From Podaxis mareebaensis (lineage: Eukaryota > Basidiomycota > Agaricomycetes > Agaricales > Agaricaceae), in contig JAEUWP010000525.1 in the NCBI GenBank assembly GCA_018524725.1, forward strand, positions 1 to 64,000: a stretch of DNA of 64,000 nucleotides, read 5' to 3'. Shown piece after piece: positions 38,901 to 50,394 of this stretch. Each line of letters begins with the position of its first letter. Positions within the stretch are counted from its first letter, which is position 1. The notes beneath the pieces are model-generated. The model had not been told where the DNA came from. It worked only from the letters and a program-made list of their open reading frames with translations, and searched no databases. The position numbers and the translations under genes were made by a program.

Positions 38901-41900
38901 TACCTTCCTGCGATCTTCCTTCAGTACTATATCCTCGGAGTTTCGCGCTTCATGTATCCTGTTCATGACCACCCTCCCCTTAAAGTCCTCATTGCATTAC
39001 GCGATGCGGGATTGAGAGAAACAGTGCAACATCTACTCGAACTCTCACCTGGAGTGATAGTCTTAGCTGAGGCTGGGGCATCTCTCGTAGATGTGGTCGT
39101 GACTGATCAGAGCTCGTTGGAGGCGAATCCTCTCCTCGAACTAAGTGTCGGTAAAAATGGGAGGTTGATTATTTGGTCCTCACAGCTATTGGAGGAAACC
39201 GTTTCTCAAGAAGCTTGGATCTTGCGCTATATCCTCAGCGCTGGAATCCACAGCCTCAACTTGCTCCCCATCAATGGTATACCCTCGTTGGAGTCGAAAG
39301 CGATCATGCCACCCGATGGCTTGGCTCATAGAGCCTTTTTCGAGCCCAATAAAGCGTACGTGTTGATCGGAGGCATTGGAGGCATTGGCCTTCACCTCGC
39401 AGTTTGGTTATACAAGGTGTGCTTAACCCTTAGACTCTTGGGCTTCGTATTCTGATGCACGTTACCACAGAATGGCGCACGCCATATTTATCTCACGTCC
39501 CGCCGTGGCAGAGCGACTATCGCACAAGCGCACGAAACGCTTCTTCAGTACAAGCTCCAATACTTAGAAAGCCAGAAAGACCTGGACCTGAGGCTGGTCG
39601 CTTGTGATGCCTCCAATGTCGACGAAACAGCTACTTTCCTGAAAACGATCCGACTTTCAATTGGTGGTTGCTTTCTCATGCCGCTCGTCCTTCGTGACGC
39701 CCTCTTCCTCCAACAAACCCAAGATTCCTTCGATCTAGTTAGGCGGTCCAAAGTTGAAGCCTTTGATATCATCTCCCGTCTCTACGACGTGAAGGCAATG
39801 GACTTTTTTGTCGCATTTTCATCTGTTACCGCTCTTTGGGGCAACGTTGGACAATCAAATTATGCCAGGTGTGTCCGGTCCTTACTGTTTAACGCATCTT
39901 GTGTGACCCCTTTCCAAGTGCTTGCTCCGCCTTAGGTGGTAAAATATCTCAATACCCGAATGCCTTTGCTCTGCTTGTCCCGGCGATCTTGGATGCAGGA
40001 TATCTTGTACAAGCAAAGGCTCTTGACCGACTAGACCTCCAAGGCGCATATGAGTGGGGCATTAGTGCTGAAGGTATGTCCAATTTCCTGCGAGTAACGC
40101 CGGAGCTTCATTCGAAACCATTTAGAACTGTGCGAATACATCAGGGACGGCATTACGAGAGTAAGGTCGGGCAATAATCCCTCCGTCTACATCCCCGAGC
40201 TCGACCTCGGCACTGTGACCAAGCACATCTCCCTTCCACCGATGTATCGCGCCCTGATCTTCCAATTATCTACGAGTGGTAGAAAAGGACACGCTAAGAT
40301 AACACAGAAAAGGCCGGATCCAAACGATGACGTTGAAAATATCCTCAAATCGGCTCGAGAGATTGTAATGTCCGCTCTCGGAATCGAGGATGAAAGTGCA
40401 TTCTCCACCGACGTGCCCTTTGTCAACTGCGGTCTTGACTCTATCCGAGCAACCCGTCTTTCTCGTCAACTCAAGCCTTATATTGAGGTTCCCCAGACTG
40501 ACCTTTTGCTCGGGATGCCTTGGAATGATCTCAAACGGAGAATTGAGCAGAAATATGCGAAAAGAAGGGAATATTCCGAGGTTATCGAAACGTGTCAACG
40601 ACTGGTGCTATCTGCACTTGGGATGGAGTCCATAAACGACCTATCCCCCGACATCCCTTTCGTCAATTCCGGCCTCGACTCCATTCGTGCTACACAGCTC
40701 TCTCGACAACTCAAGCCGTACATCCACGTATCACATATGGATCTTCTTCTGGGGATATGCTGGCGAGATCTCGAAGAAAGGATACGTCAGGCAAGTCTCC
40801 AGGTAAACCAGCATGGCGACGGTCTAGGCGGCGGTGTCATCGAGAAATGTCGCAACCTGGTCATGGAGAGTCTCGACATCGATCCAACGAATTTTGATCC
40901 TGATATCCCGTTCATCAATTGTGGTTTGGATTCCATCCGAGCGACGCGTCTCTCGAGGCGGTTGAAGCCGTATGTAGAGATTTCACAGATGGACCTATTG
41001 CTGGGTATGACATGGAAAGACCTTGAGAAGAGGATCAATGACAACTTGGCGACGGAGAGTAGCACCCCCGCAGGGATTACGAGGGCAGCGCAGAAAGAAC
41101 GGCAACGGGTGGTTTCCTTTACGAAGCTGGATGAAGCAACAGGAGATGGTCCCGTTGTCCTGGCACTTCCTGGAATCACTGGCGCACTGTCGACTATACA
41201 CCCTCTGATGAACCACGCTACCAAGGGCGCTACAACTATATGGGCAGCCCAAATCGACCTCTCGTCATGTTCCAACTCTCCACCATCGTTAGAGGAGCTC
41301 GCGAAAGAGGTCCGTAATGGTATCAGAGAAAGATGTCCCTCTGGTGCTCTTCGCATCGTCTCTGTCTCAGGCTCCAGCACGCTGGCTTTCCTTTTGGCTG
41401 AGGCCCTAGAGTCAGAAAAAAGGCATGTCCTCGATATCTCCTTCCTCGATCATTTCCCCGCTTTGTTCTGCCACGATGTTTATGGTGTTGAAGAATTTGT
41501 GGCATCGCCGGAGGAAAGCCCTGAAATGCTCAGGGCGCTGGACAGTGTTGCGGAACGAGGAGTAGAGGTGATGCTTCGGTTGCAGGAGGTTGACTCGACC
41601 ACCTCAAAACAACAGTCCAAATGGGATGATGCATCAAGAGTGGATGCGGTGCGGAGCCTTGAAACGGCCCGCTTGATGATTGCCATCACGGTGAAGTTTC
41701 TGAAGGACTTGTACTACCATTCGCGGATGCTTCCTTCGGATACGTATGAAGATACGCTAGTAAAATGGATGGGTTCTGTCAAGGCTCCCATTTTGATTGT
41801 GGTTGCGGATCAGGGGTTTAATCGGGCTGTGGAGGCGCCGTGGACGGATATGGGTGCGGGTCGACTGTTACCATACAAGAACAATGTGGAGGTGTGGCAT

Positions 41901-41975
41901 ATTGACCAAGGACATTTCGCAGTTGTTGGTTGCGAGGAGCTGGCAAGGAAGTTGGGCCTTTGCAACAATCATTAG
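32955..41975 (+). CDS. Reducing iterative type I PKS, KS-AT-DH-CMeT-KR-ACP3-TE
   Basis: The start ATG at 32,955 gives a 12-nt first exon that joins 33,026 as [16 protein letters not shown] (33,026-34,640) has the active-site DTACSSSL, the His of ELHMTGT and NIG-H. The malonyl/acyl transferase (34,885-35,850) has GHSAGE. The dehydratase (36,060-37,080) has [11 protein letters not shown] and the Asp of HPAILDAC. The C-methyltransferase (37,560-38,280) has EIGAG-TGTLT. A linker at 38,290-39,330 looks like a degenerate or structural domain; no convincing enoyl reductase was found. KR (39,340-40,100) has GGIGGIG and [17 protein letters not shown]. Three tandem ACPs (40,330-41,050) each carry GLDSIRAT. 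A thioesterase-like alpha/beta-hydrolase domain (41,140-41,975) ends the protein. Expected product: a C-methylated, partly reduced chain such as a polyene. The frame at about 37,250-37,340 is unresolved (see findings). Confidence 0.93.
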
Positions 41976-42817
41976 TGTGCCTGCTTACTGTTCGCTGAAT
42001 ATGAAGATACCTTAGATATGTAGGGATTACCTCTGTGACGATTTCCTCTGTCCTCTCGACTCTTTAGACGCACTATACTGTAGTGTGGCGATACAGCCTC
42101 GCCAGAGGTTTCGCCAGTTGAGTGTCTTGATGTTCTTTGGTGAAAGAAGGAAGGTACAAATGACTCCGAGAGTGAAGAGTGCACCGTCGAACAGAGCGTG
42201 ATAACCATTCCAAGGACACCCTCGTATTCGCCATTGGGGGTAGAATTGTCTATGGCAGCAAGCACCTTGGTCTGGACGGGAGAAGCTGGTTATTCAACAG
42301 CGTAGGCCTCCTTATAAAGCGTGCAGAAGATCGGTAGCGATCAGCCTATTAGAAGATTACTTATCTTAAAATCTTCGCTGTCCTACCCCTTAGGGGTTGC
42401 GAGCTTCTCTATCTCGGGTCTCCAGTTCCGCGCGTGAATATTTACGTCCTCCTATCAGTACCGGCCCTCAGACAAACGACATTTCGGGCGTACGAGATGT
42501 ATTGCATAGGTCAAAGGCAGCAGGCCAGGGGCACCATCACAAAAAGACATCCATCCGAGTTGATGGTGGAGTGATAACCATAAATTGTCTCAGAAGCGCC
42601 AGTATGATTCCTATCTCTCCTTTGGCAACGGGAAGAAAAGTGAAGACGGTTCCAAACTTTGTCCCTTATCCTATCAATGCTATATCCCTAACTGACAGCT
42701 GCAACCACATCGCAAGCCACTGGGGACTACGTTCACTAAATCGAAACCGATAGGAATTTTTTACAGTCAATGATCATCGAGCAACCTTTCCATAAAGGTT
42801 GATATTTCCAGGAAAAG
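41976..42817. other. Intergenic; left part of a duplicated segment
   Basis: From about 42,380 the sequence (GGGTCTCCAGTTCCGCGCGTG and following) is repeated with divergence at about 49,980-50,380, so this belongs to the segmental duplication described below. No gene was seen. Confidence 0.6.
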
Positions 42818-45288
42818 CTATGATGGCGGCATCCCAGCACCGGCTTTCGCCATCTTCTTATCATGGCCTCGCTTCCTGTTATGATTCCCTCGACTGGCCT
42901 TATGCTTGTCCTTGAACGAGCGTTCCCGTGCTGCATTAGGATCATTGCTTGAACCCTGGCGGCTTCCTCCTCTTCCTCTTCCTCCGCCTCCGCCTCTGCC
43001 ACCTCGTCCACGTCCCCGTCCTCTGCCTTGACCCGGTTTACTGGGGGGTGTACTAGCCACGGGCGGTATTGGCGGTTGGTTGCCTCTGAATTCGTGTTTT
43101 TGTTTGATCCTTTCCTGCATTTTCGGCTAGACGTAAAACGTAAATCAACGGACACGATCATGATTGAAATGTGGGTGAGCTTACATTCCGATCCAACATC
43201 ACTTTCCATCCCTCAATTTGTTCATCCGCCCAGCCTGTATGCCGAAGTCAGGATGTCAACTTAGCCGAAGCATGAGGGTAGCTATTTACCTGTATCCTTC
43301 CTCAACTGCTCTCGTCCTTTGCTCCTCCTCGTTGCAGCATCTCGGTCAAACAGCTTAGGATCACGTATCCAAGCCAATTCGAGTATCGTCTCTGGCGTCA
43401 TCTTCTCCTCGGCTCCCGCCTCAGCCTCTTCGTCTTCCACATCGGTTTCGTCAGTCTCTTCACCATCGCCCATGACTTTGATTTTGAGTGTTTCTGCCTC
43501 TTCCAACTCGTCTTCAGGACTAAAGATCACTCGTTCGTCGGGTAGGGTCTCACGACTTCCCGTACCGCCGGACATAATGCTAGTTTCTTCCTCCTCTTCC
43601 TCGAAAATTGCTTCCGCGCGGCGGAGAATGTCGGCTTTCATCTGATTGATAAAAGACCTATCCTGGAGGACGCTGTTTCCATTCAAACAAAATCAGTAAA
43701 AAGCATAAATATATGCGCTCGAAGGGACATACTCGACGCTCTTTTTCCCCATCGTGACTTGCGTTACGTACATCTCCTGATCGTCAAACACATTTCTCCT
43801 CTGCGAGAGATCGTAACCGCCAGTAGTGCCGGTAGTTTGAGCGCGGTGTTCTTGCTGCTCGACCTCTCTGACAAGTTCCTCTTCGCTAGGCGCGCGCCCT
43901 TCCAACAATGCACTCAACACTTGCTCCACGTCGCCCTTGAATCTTTCATTTCGCAACAACAGCTTTACATACTCCGGGTTGAAGTCGGGTAAGACGTCGA
44001 GGATCTGGGTAGCCTTGATGTCGAGTTCTGGGTCTTCGGTTGCAACCGAGGCTTTGGCCTTTCCCTTGCCTTTACTGGAGTTAGAATCAATGATGGGAGG
44101 GGGTGGGTTGCTTGTGGATTCTGAGGCAGGTTGACGTTGCTTGGATCGCGTACCAAGATTATCGATTCCTTGTTGTATCCCGTAGGAGCGTAAAATAATC
44201 TTGAGGGCACCGGGTTCTTTGCCATTTGAGTCACTACCGGCATCAAATGCTGCGAGTGCGGGCTCCAGAATGTCAAGTCGTGCGTCCTTCTCTTCAGCGT
44301 GCTTTAGAGCTGATGTGAGTGTCCTGGAGAGGGAATACGATTGCTGGTAGTCGGCTAGAAGTGGGCGATTGAGAAATGGCGTGAGCGGTGCGGAATCTCC
44401 GGATGATGATCCTGAGGAGCTGGATAGCTCAAGGAGGGCAAATATGATGTCGAAAGTCCTTTCTGCTTCGGCAGCTAACGCTCGTCCCTTCGCGGACGAC
44501 ATATCTTCGAGCAATTGGTTGAAAAGGATGTGAAAGGCATCGATGAGTGCAATTTTCGTTTCAACCCAGATCCTCTCCCAGTCGTCCACCTCAACATCGG
44601 GTGCTCTATTGATAGCATTCCGCAGAACATTGATACCGCCATACGAAGTCGCAATCGAGGTGAGAGACCCATCGTATGCATGCGCCAATGCAAGAATAAA
44701 GTGTTTGCTATGAGCGAAATGGCGGACGAAGGAAGGTGGGGAAACGCGGAGGAAGGAGAGAACACAATGCGCGGTCTTGCGAAGAGCGTAGAGTCCCTGA
44801 CTTTGGTTGGAGGATTGTGGAGATAGTAGTAGGGTCAGCGCAGGGACGAGATCCTTTTCGATTACACCATGGATGGGATTCCCTACATCTGAAGCTGCTT
44901 TCAAGACTGCTTTCAGACGTTGTTTGGATCCTTTGGTCGTTGAATATCCGATCGTCAGATCTAGTAATGTCTGCAAGTCCAGACTCTGGGCAATTTTTTC
45001 GGCCAATTGGAGAGTGTATTTGCGTATCGATTCTTCGTCCCTCGAGATCCGGGGACTACCGCCATCCTGAGGGCCCCAGATAAGAGTCTGGAGAACTTGG
45101 AAGCTTGCATCACGCGCATAGCTCTGGATGTATATGCGAGACGATTCCGTATCGCGTTTCGCTGGAGGAAGCGCGATAATTTGGGCTAATGTTGAGGCGA
45201 CAACGGCGTTGAGAGATGCGAGCTGGGATGGGGGCAGCTGCCGCCTGGCTTGGAGGGGTGGGTATGGGGGTAATCTTGCGATGGTCAT
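42818..45288 (-). CDS. CUE3: CUE-domain protein, Cue3/ASCC2-like ribosome-quality-control factor
   Basis: Minus strand; first exon from ATG at 45,288 to about 43,740 (about 515 codons), a second exon at about 43,665-43,295, a short exon (GWADEQIEGWKVMLDRN, about 43,180-43,235) and a last exon to the stop at 42,818. The long N-terminal helical region resembles ASCC2. A CUE ubiquitin-binding domain lies at 43,900-44,020 (ATQILDVLPDFNPEYVKLLLRNERF ... VEQVLSALLEG). An acidic stretch follows, then an RGG/RG-rich basic C-terminus (GRGRGRGRGGRGGGGG). In yeast and animals this protein works with a helicase (Slh1/ASCC3) to split collided ribosomes marked by ubiquitin; that role here is inferred from domain order. 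It is divergent from RFA3. A truncated copy lies at 50,395-51,310. Confidence 0.85.
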
Positions 45289-45501
45289 TGTCGATCTAGA
45301 ATTCAGTTGTACAGAGATCCAAATGCGCTGGTATAGATACGTACGTGCAGCAGCTTTGCACCGTTGGACGACGTTCCAGGTAGGTCTGCGGTCGCTCAGA
45401 AAACATTATCTGTTACCTTTAGAATAAGCAAGTCGTTCCCACGCTGCTGACGCGCCCATTAGGAAGACGCGCTCTCGATCACGAACCACGACGTACTTAG
45501 C
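45289..45501. promoter_or_regulatory. Divergent promoter region of CUE3 and RFA3
   Basis: 213 bp separate the two start codons, which face away from each other. No clear TATA box. The same arrangement survives in the degenerate copy at about 51,310-51,490. Confidence 0.5.
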
Positions 45502-45991
45502 ATGGCCGAACACCTCTCACCACGTGTCAACTCTGCTCGTCTACCGAACTTCGTTGGAAAAACGGTCAGATTGCCCTGCAAAGTCATCTCAGTAACGCGG
45601 AATACCCTCTCATCCAGCGAATTCGATCTGACGATTGTCTCTCGGCAGTTCAATGGACCAAATGTGGCAGTCGAAGCAAGTGATGGCGGACAAGTCACTG
45701 TCACCTTGACTGCTGTAAGAGACGAGCCGGATTGCCCCTCTTTATGAAAATGATTGCCTACGACTGTTCTAGGGGTCAGATATCCAAGACACGTTTGTGG
45801 AAGTAGTAGGGAGTGTGGTGAACCCGACGACAGTAAAGATGATGGCTTGTATCAATATGGGTGACAAACTAGGTGTGTTTCTTCCACTGCCATGTCCCAT
45901 ACGATGAGGCTGACTTGAGCTAGACCTCAAACTAGTGAATGATACGATCGAGATGATGTACGATCAACGTTTCGAGAAAATCTTCATGTAA
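45502..45991 (+). CDS. RFA3: Replication protein A 14-kDa subunit (RPA3)
   Basis: Four exons (45,502-45,591, 45,649-45,714, 45,773-45,872, 45,924-45,991) encode 107 residues, the usual size. The OB fold reads SARLPNFVGKTVRLPCKVIS, then VAVEASDGGQVTVTL and DTFVEVVGSVVNPTTVKM. The C-terminal helix LKLVNDTIEMMYDQRFEKIF would join the RPA trimerisation bundle. The product is the smallest subunit of the single-stranded DNA-binding RPA heterotrimer used in replication and repair. The first intron (45,592-45,648) is 57 nt, a multiple of three with no stop, so unspliced RNA would add 19 residues. A degenerate copy lies at 51,484-51,965. Confidence 0.9.
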
Positions 45992-46356
45992 CCGCCACCG
46001 CTGTCTATGTCACGTATAATGATGATGTATCATATTTACGCTCTAACGCTGCGCCTTATCCCCTATCTTGCCAGATCGAAATGGCTAGGCCCAAGGAAAA
46101 TCGTGATAGTAATAGTAATTAAGCAGAGGTGAGAAGTCGGAATCATTCTGGTTTCATGTAAAACTCATTTAGTTACCTCCATCCAGTAAACTGAAATGAA
46201 GAAAATCACAATCACCTCAGCGGCGACTTCAATACAATCTCCCTGTCCCAGGCAAACGGAAAGCGCTAGTCCTCTCTGATAATGTTTTCCATATACTTGA
46301 TCCTGGTGATGTCGACGAGCCCTTGCCACTCCGTTTTCAAACATGATTCTCATCGC

Positions 46357-46363
46357 TATAAAA
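46357..46363 (+). promoter_or_regulatory. TATA box of membrane-protein copy A
   Basis: TATAAAA within TCATCGCTATAAAA, 125-131 bp upstream of the ATG. The same 14 bases recur upstream of copies B and C, and the preceding 50 bp (CACTTGCCACTC, TCTCATCGC) are also similar. Confidence 0.65.
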
Positions 46364-46487
46364 ATGGGGCCGTTCTTATTCGACGCTTAAAGAAGTTGCG
46401 GTGCGACCGCGATCGGCTTTTCATCACTCACGGAGCCACTCCCTTGCAACACTCAAACTTCTTCCTGTGATAGACGAAACCGAGCCC

Positions 46488-47506
46488 ATGATCGACACTC
46501 CCACCATAGTCACGCCACACATCATAACCGCATTTGCGATTGGAGAAGTTATCCAAGCTTTGTTTATTGGTGGACTCCTCGTATTAGGTGTGACCTGTCT
46601 CTTCCTTTTGTCGCAACAGAATCATGAGTCAACCACACAATGGAGGTTGTGGCAGGTGTACATCACTGTCCTCATGCTCGCCAACCTTGGCTTTCTTGGG
46701 ACATCCTTCCTTTGGCTCAATTATTTAATTAAATCTATTACTACGAGACTCATCGGAGAGCGCCAAACATCAACCATCCTTTCCTTTGCAGGTGCGATCT
46801 TAATCGCAAGTCTCACGGACGGCGTCCTCGTGAGTATGAACCTCCTAAGAGCTGGTATCCCTCTAATGCATGGATCTCCAAGGTGTTGCGCTGTTATGTG
46901 ATCTAGCACACTTTTAGTCGTGGTCGCTCGAGGCTACAAAACACTATCTGGGTCTTCCCGTTGTGCCTGTGGATCTCGACTCTAGGTAACGTCGACTTAA
47001 ACCTTGTTAGATGCTATAATGCCCATTTTGACCTGTATATCCAAGTTACGGCCTCTATAGGGGCCAGACTACTATCAATAGGACTTAGTGGACGCGCTTT
47101 TGAAATAACGGCACTTATCTGCAACGTTGTACTCAACCTTTTCGCAACTATCTATATTACCATTTGTCTAATTTCATACAGACGCATGGTTGCGATTCGC
47201 TCCAAGTCGAAGACCCATCCAGTGCAGTACCTTCGTATTGTTACCATCCTGCTTGAGTTGGCTATGATCAACATAGCCACTAGCCTCGCTGCGGTAACCG
47301 GGACCCTGATGCATTCCATGTTTGGAGGGATCTTCTTCATCACAATTTGTTGTCAGGTGTGTCAAGTTTGAAGATTACTCCCCGCCTTGCCCGATGACGA
47401 TATGACGACCCAGTCGTTCGCCTCTGTCTTAATCCTCCACCAAATCGCCTTGGGTCGGGCGCTCGAACAGCAAAAACGGAGCCGGGAGATTCCGAGAAGG
47501 TCATGA
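46488..47506 (+). pseudogene. Family-1 membrane protein, copy A (nonsense in exon 2)
   Basis: Exon 1 (46,488-46,829; MIDTPTIVTPHIITAFAIG...) and exon 3 (ending TGA at 47,504) match copies B and C. In exon 2 the conserved start WRCYVIQNTFS is changed: the Trp codon TGG is TTG and the Gln codon CAG is TAG (about 46,903), giving an early stop. Downstream of it the exon is open through several hydrophobic segments (ITALICNVVLNLFATIYIT, FFITICCQ). Unless splicing avoids this segment, the protein would be cut after about 120 residues, with two or three membrane spans. Function of the family is unknown. Confidence 0.7.
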
Positions 47507-48578
47507 CGCCAGCTAATCCTCTGAATGATACAGTAGCAGCTGGTGTCGTGCCACACAATAAATGGGCTTTCTCTCGCTGATTCTTACACAACTCGGATCA
47601 TTGACTAGCTTTCACTTGTCAAGCTTGGACTGTTGATGTGCTTAAGTTCTATGGTGCGCGGCGCCTAAACACCGCCACCTTTGTGTAGTGGCCATCTCGG
47701 TGGGGAAGAGGTTCCTAAAATAAATAAAAGGAAATAATAATCATCGCAACCAGATTTGGCCGCATTCATTGCAAGTTCGTCGCAAAGGAATACAGTGGCA
47801 TCCAGAAACATAGAATACCACTCTTATTCTTGGACATCGCTGCAAGATTAGACTGGCTGACGGGACCATGTAATTACTACTTTTGGAAGCACCTTCCTCA
47901 TTTGGAACATGTGACCATTTGGTGAAGCACCCGAAGGAACAAGTCCGTCGATTCTTAATGGGATAAAATTCCGTCCAGACGGTTTGTTCAGACAGGCGAA
48001 AGAAGCTCTTTTACCAGAGGGATAATGAAACTAAGAAAATCTGGTGGGCTTATCTCAATTGCACAAAGAAGCGACGTTCAGATGACCTGCCACAAAAAAA
48101 ACCCTGATGGTAACTAGACAGGCAAGAAATCAGGGATCATTGTGGCCTGGTGGCAGCAGTCACACTGCAGCTTCTTGCTGTTGAAGAAGCACAACTTTCA
48201 TAGCAATGAGAAACCATGCTTGGGAACAGAGTGGTGAGCGCTCACTGACATTACTAGGATTAAGAATATAATGGATTGACAGTATGTTGCATGTGAACGT
48301 GTTTTTGTGGAAATGGATAGGTTGTGGATAGGTTGGGTGACGAATGAACACAGACACTGCACACTGACAGAGAGGACCAATGCTTTCCATTGGTCTGAGG
48401 TAGAGAGATGCATGGAATTCACTTCTGAAGTAAACGTAAATTTCTTCCCCTCTGTTTGCTGGATGAGATAACGAAATGAATAATACATGGACAATATATT
48501 GTTGATCCATCATAATCTTGATTCTGGTGACGTTGGTGAGCACTTGCCACTCTGTTCTCAAGCATGGTTTCTCATCGC
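47507..48578. other. Intergenic 1.07 kb between membrane-protein copies A and B
   Basis: The first about 130 bp resemble the 3' flanks of copies B and C (ACAACTCGGATC, GACTAGCTTTCACTTGTC). The rest shows no gene; the last 150 bp are the conserved promoter of copy B. Confidence 0.5.
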
Positions 48579-48585
48579 TATAAAA
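48579..48585 (+). promoter_or_regulatory. TATA box of membrane-protein copy B
   Basis: TATAAAA in TCATCGCTATAAAA, 135-141 bp upstream of the ATG; shared with copies A and C. Confidence 0.65.
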
Positions 48586-48719
48586 GCTCTGCTTCTTCAG
48601 TAGTTAAAGAAGCTGCAGTGTGACTACGACCAGCCTTTCGTCACTCGCGGGGCTTCTCCACTCCATTTTCCTGCCATATTCAAGCCCCCTCTTCCTACTA
48701 CCTAGGCGAAACCGAACAG

Positions 48720-49762
48720 ATGCTCAAAGGGCAGGTCATAGTCACATCGCATGCTTTGACCATAGCTGCTTTTGGACAAATTGTCCAAGCCCTGTTTGTT
48801 GGTGGACTTGTTACATTGGGTGTAACCTGTCTCTTCCTTTTATCACAAAAGAAACATGAAGCAACCACGCAGAGGAGGTTCTGGCAGGTGTACATTGCTA
48901 TCCTCATGCTCGCCAACCTTGCCTTTCTTGTCGTGTCTTCCCTGATGTTCAACGATTATATTAACTCCATTGCGAGGCCAATCGGAAGGCCCTCAGTCTC
49001 AGCCTTTCTCTCCGGTGCAGACACGGTCTTGATCGCAAGCCTTACAGATGGAGTCCTCGTGTGTATGAACATCCTAAAACTGGCATTTCTCTGATGTATG
49101 AATATCCTAGGTATGGCGCTGTTATGTGATTCAGAACACTTTTAGTCGTAGTCATTCGAAGTTACAAAACATTTTCTGGGTCTTCCCATTGTGCCTGTGG
49201 ATCTCGACGCTAGGTAAGACCGACCTAAGCCTCATTAGATGCCATGACGTCGATTTTGAATCCAATATCCAAGCTATAGGCTCTATCGGGGTGGGATTAA
49301 TGGCATCTGGTTCTAAGGCCTCCAAGGTTTTTTATATAACGGGACTCATGTGCAACGTCGTGCTAAACCTTTTCGGAACTATCTATATTACCACCCACCT
49401 AGTTTTACACAGACGCATGGCGACGATCCGCTCTGTATCCGAGACTCACCCAGTGCAGTACCTTCGTATTGTCACTATCCTGGTAGAATCGGCTGTGATC
49501 AACGTGCCCACCTGCCTCGCTGCGGCAATCGGGCTCCTGTTTGATGTCATAGTTGGAGCGGCCTTATTGCTTATCACAGTTTGTTGTCAGGTATGTCAAT
49601 TCTGAAGATCACCCACAACTTTGCTTGATGACAATATGATGACCCTAGTCATTTGCCTCCATCCTAATTCTCCACCAAGTCACCTTGGGTCGGGCACTCG
49701 AACAGCAAAAGGAGAGCCAGGAGTTTCTGGGAAGTCATGATGCCCACCGATCCTCTGAATGA
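48720..49762 (+). CDS. Family-1 multi-pass membrane protein, copy B
   Basis: Three exons (48,720-49,058, 49,111-49,590, 49,649-49,762) give 310 residues. Membrane segments are visible at IVQALFVGGLVTLGVTCLFLL, VYIAILMLANLAFLVV, FPLCLWISTLG, ITGLMCNVVLNLFGTIYIT, INVPTCLAAAIGLLF and LLLITVCCQ. The motif VWRCYVIQNTFSRS starts exon 2, just after an intron at the same place in all copies; SFASILILHQVTLGRALEQQ begins exon 3. The gene looks intact. It belongs to a lineage-specific basidiomycete family with no known function, present here in four copies (A, B and C on plus, D on minus). Confidence 0.8.
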
Positions 49763-50394
49763 TATTATACTCAACAACTGATGTGCCACGAATGGGTGTT
49801 CTCTGGCTGGTTCTTCTCATACAACTCGGATCGTTGATTAGCTTTCACTTTGTCGGGCTTGGACTGTTGATGAATAAATTCCTAAATTCCTTGATATATT
49901 GACGTTGTGGCCCTCTTTACGTTCCATTGGAGCTTCGGAACCAGTCATGCCCTTCATCTGGGATGTCATATGTGCCCTCTTACGGTTTGCGAGCTTCCCT
50001 ATATCGGGTCTCCAGTTCCGCGCGTGAACATTTACGTCCTCTTATCAATACCAGCAGTCAGCCAAAACGACATTCGGACGTACAGGATGTTTTGCGCAGG
50101 TAAGAGACAGCAGACGGGGGTTATCACGGCCCTGTCTCCACAGACATATTATTGACGGCGTAGTAATAGCTATAGATTGTCTCGGGAATGCTAGTATGAC
50201 TCCAATTTCTCCTTTGGCAGTGGGAAGAAAAGTGGAGAAGGTTCCAAACTTGTCCCATATCCTGCAATCGCGTCGCAAGCCACCGGGGACTACGCTCACT
50301 AAATCGAAATTGACAGGAATTTTTTACAGTCAATGATCGTCGTTCATCGAGCAACCTTTCCATAAAGGTCGGCGGTCAAGAGAGTTTAAAGAAA

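Noticed and set aside
38290..39330. Enoyl reductase domain in the PKS
   Set aside because: I could not find a full NADPH-binding motif, so the PKS is described without ER.
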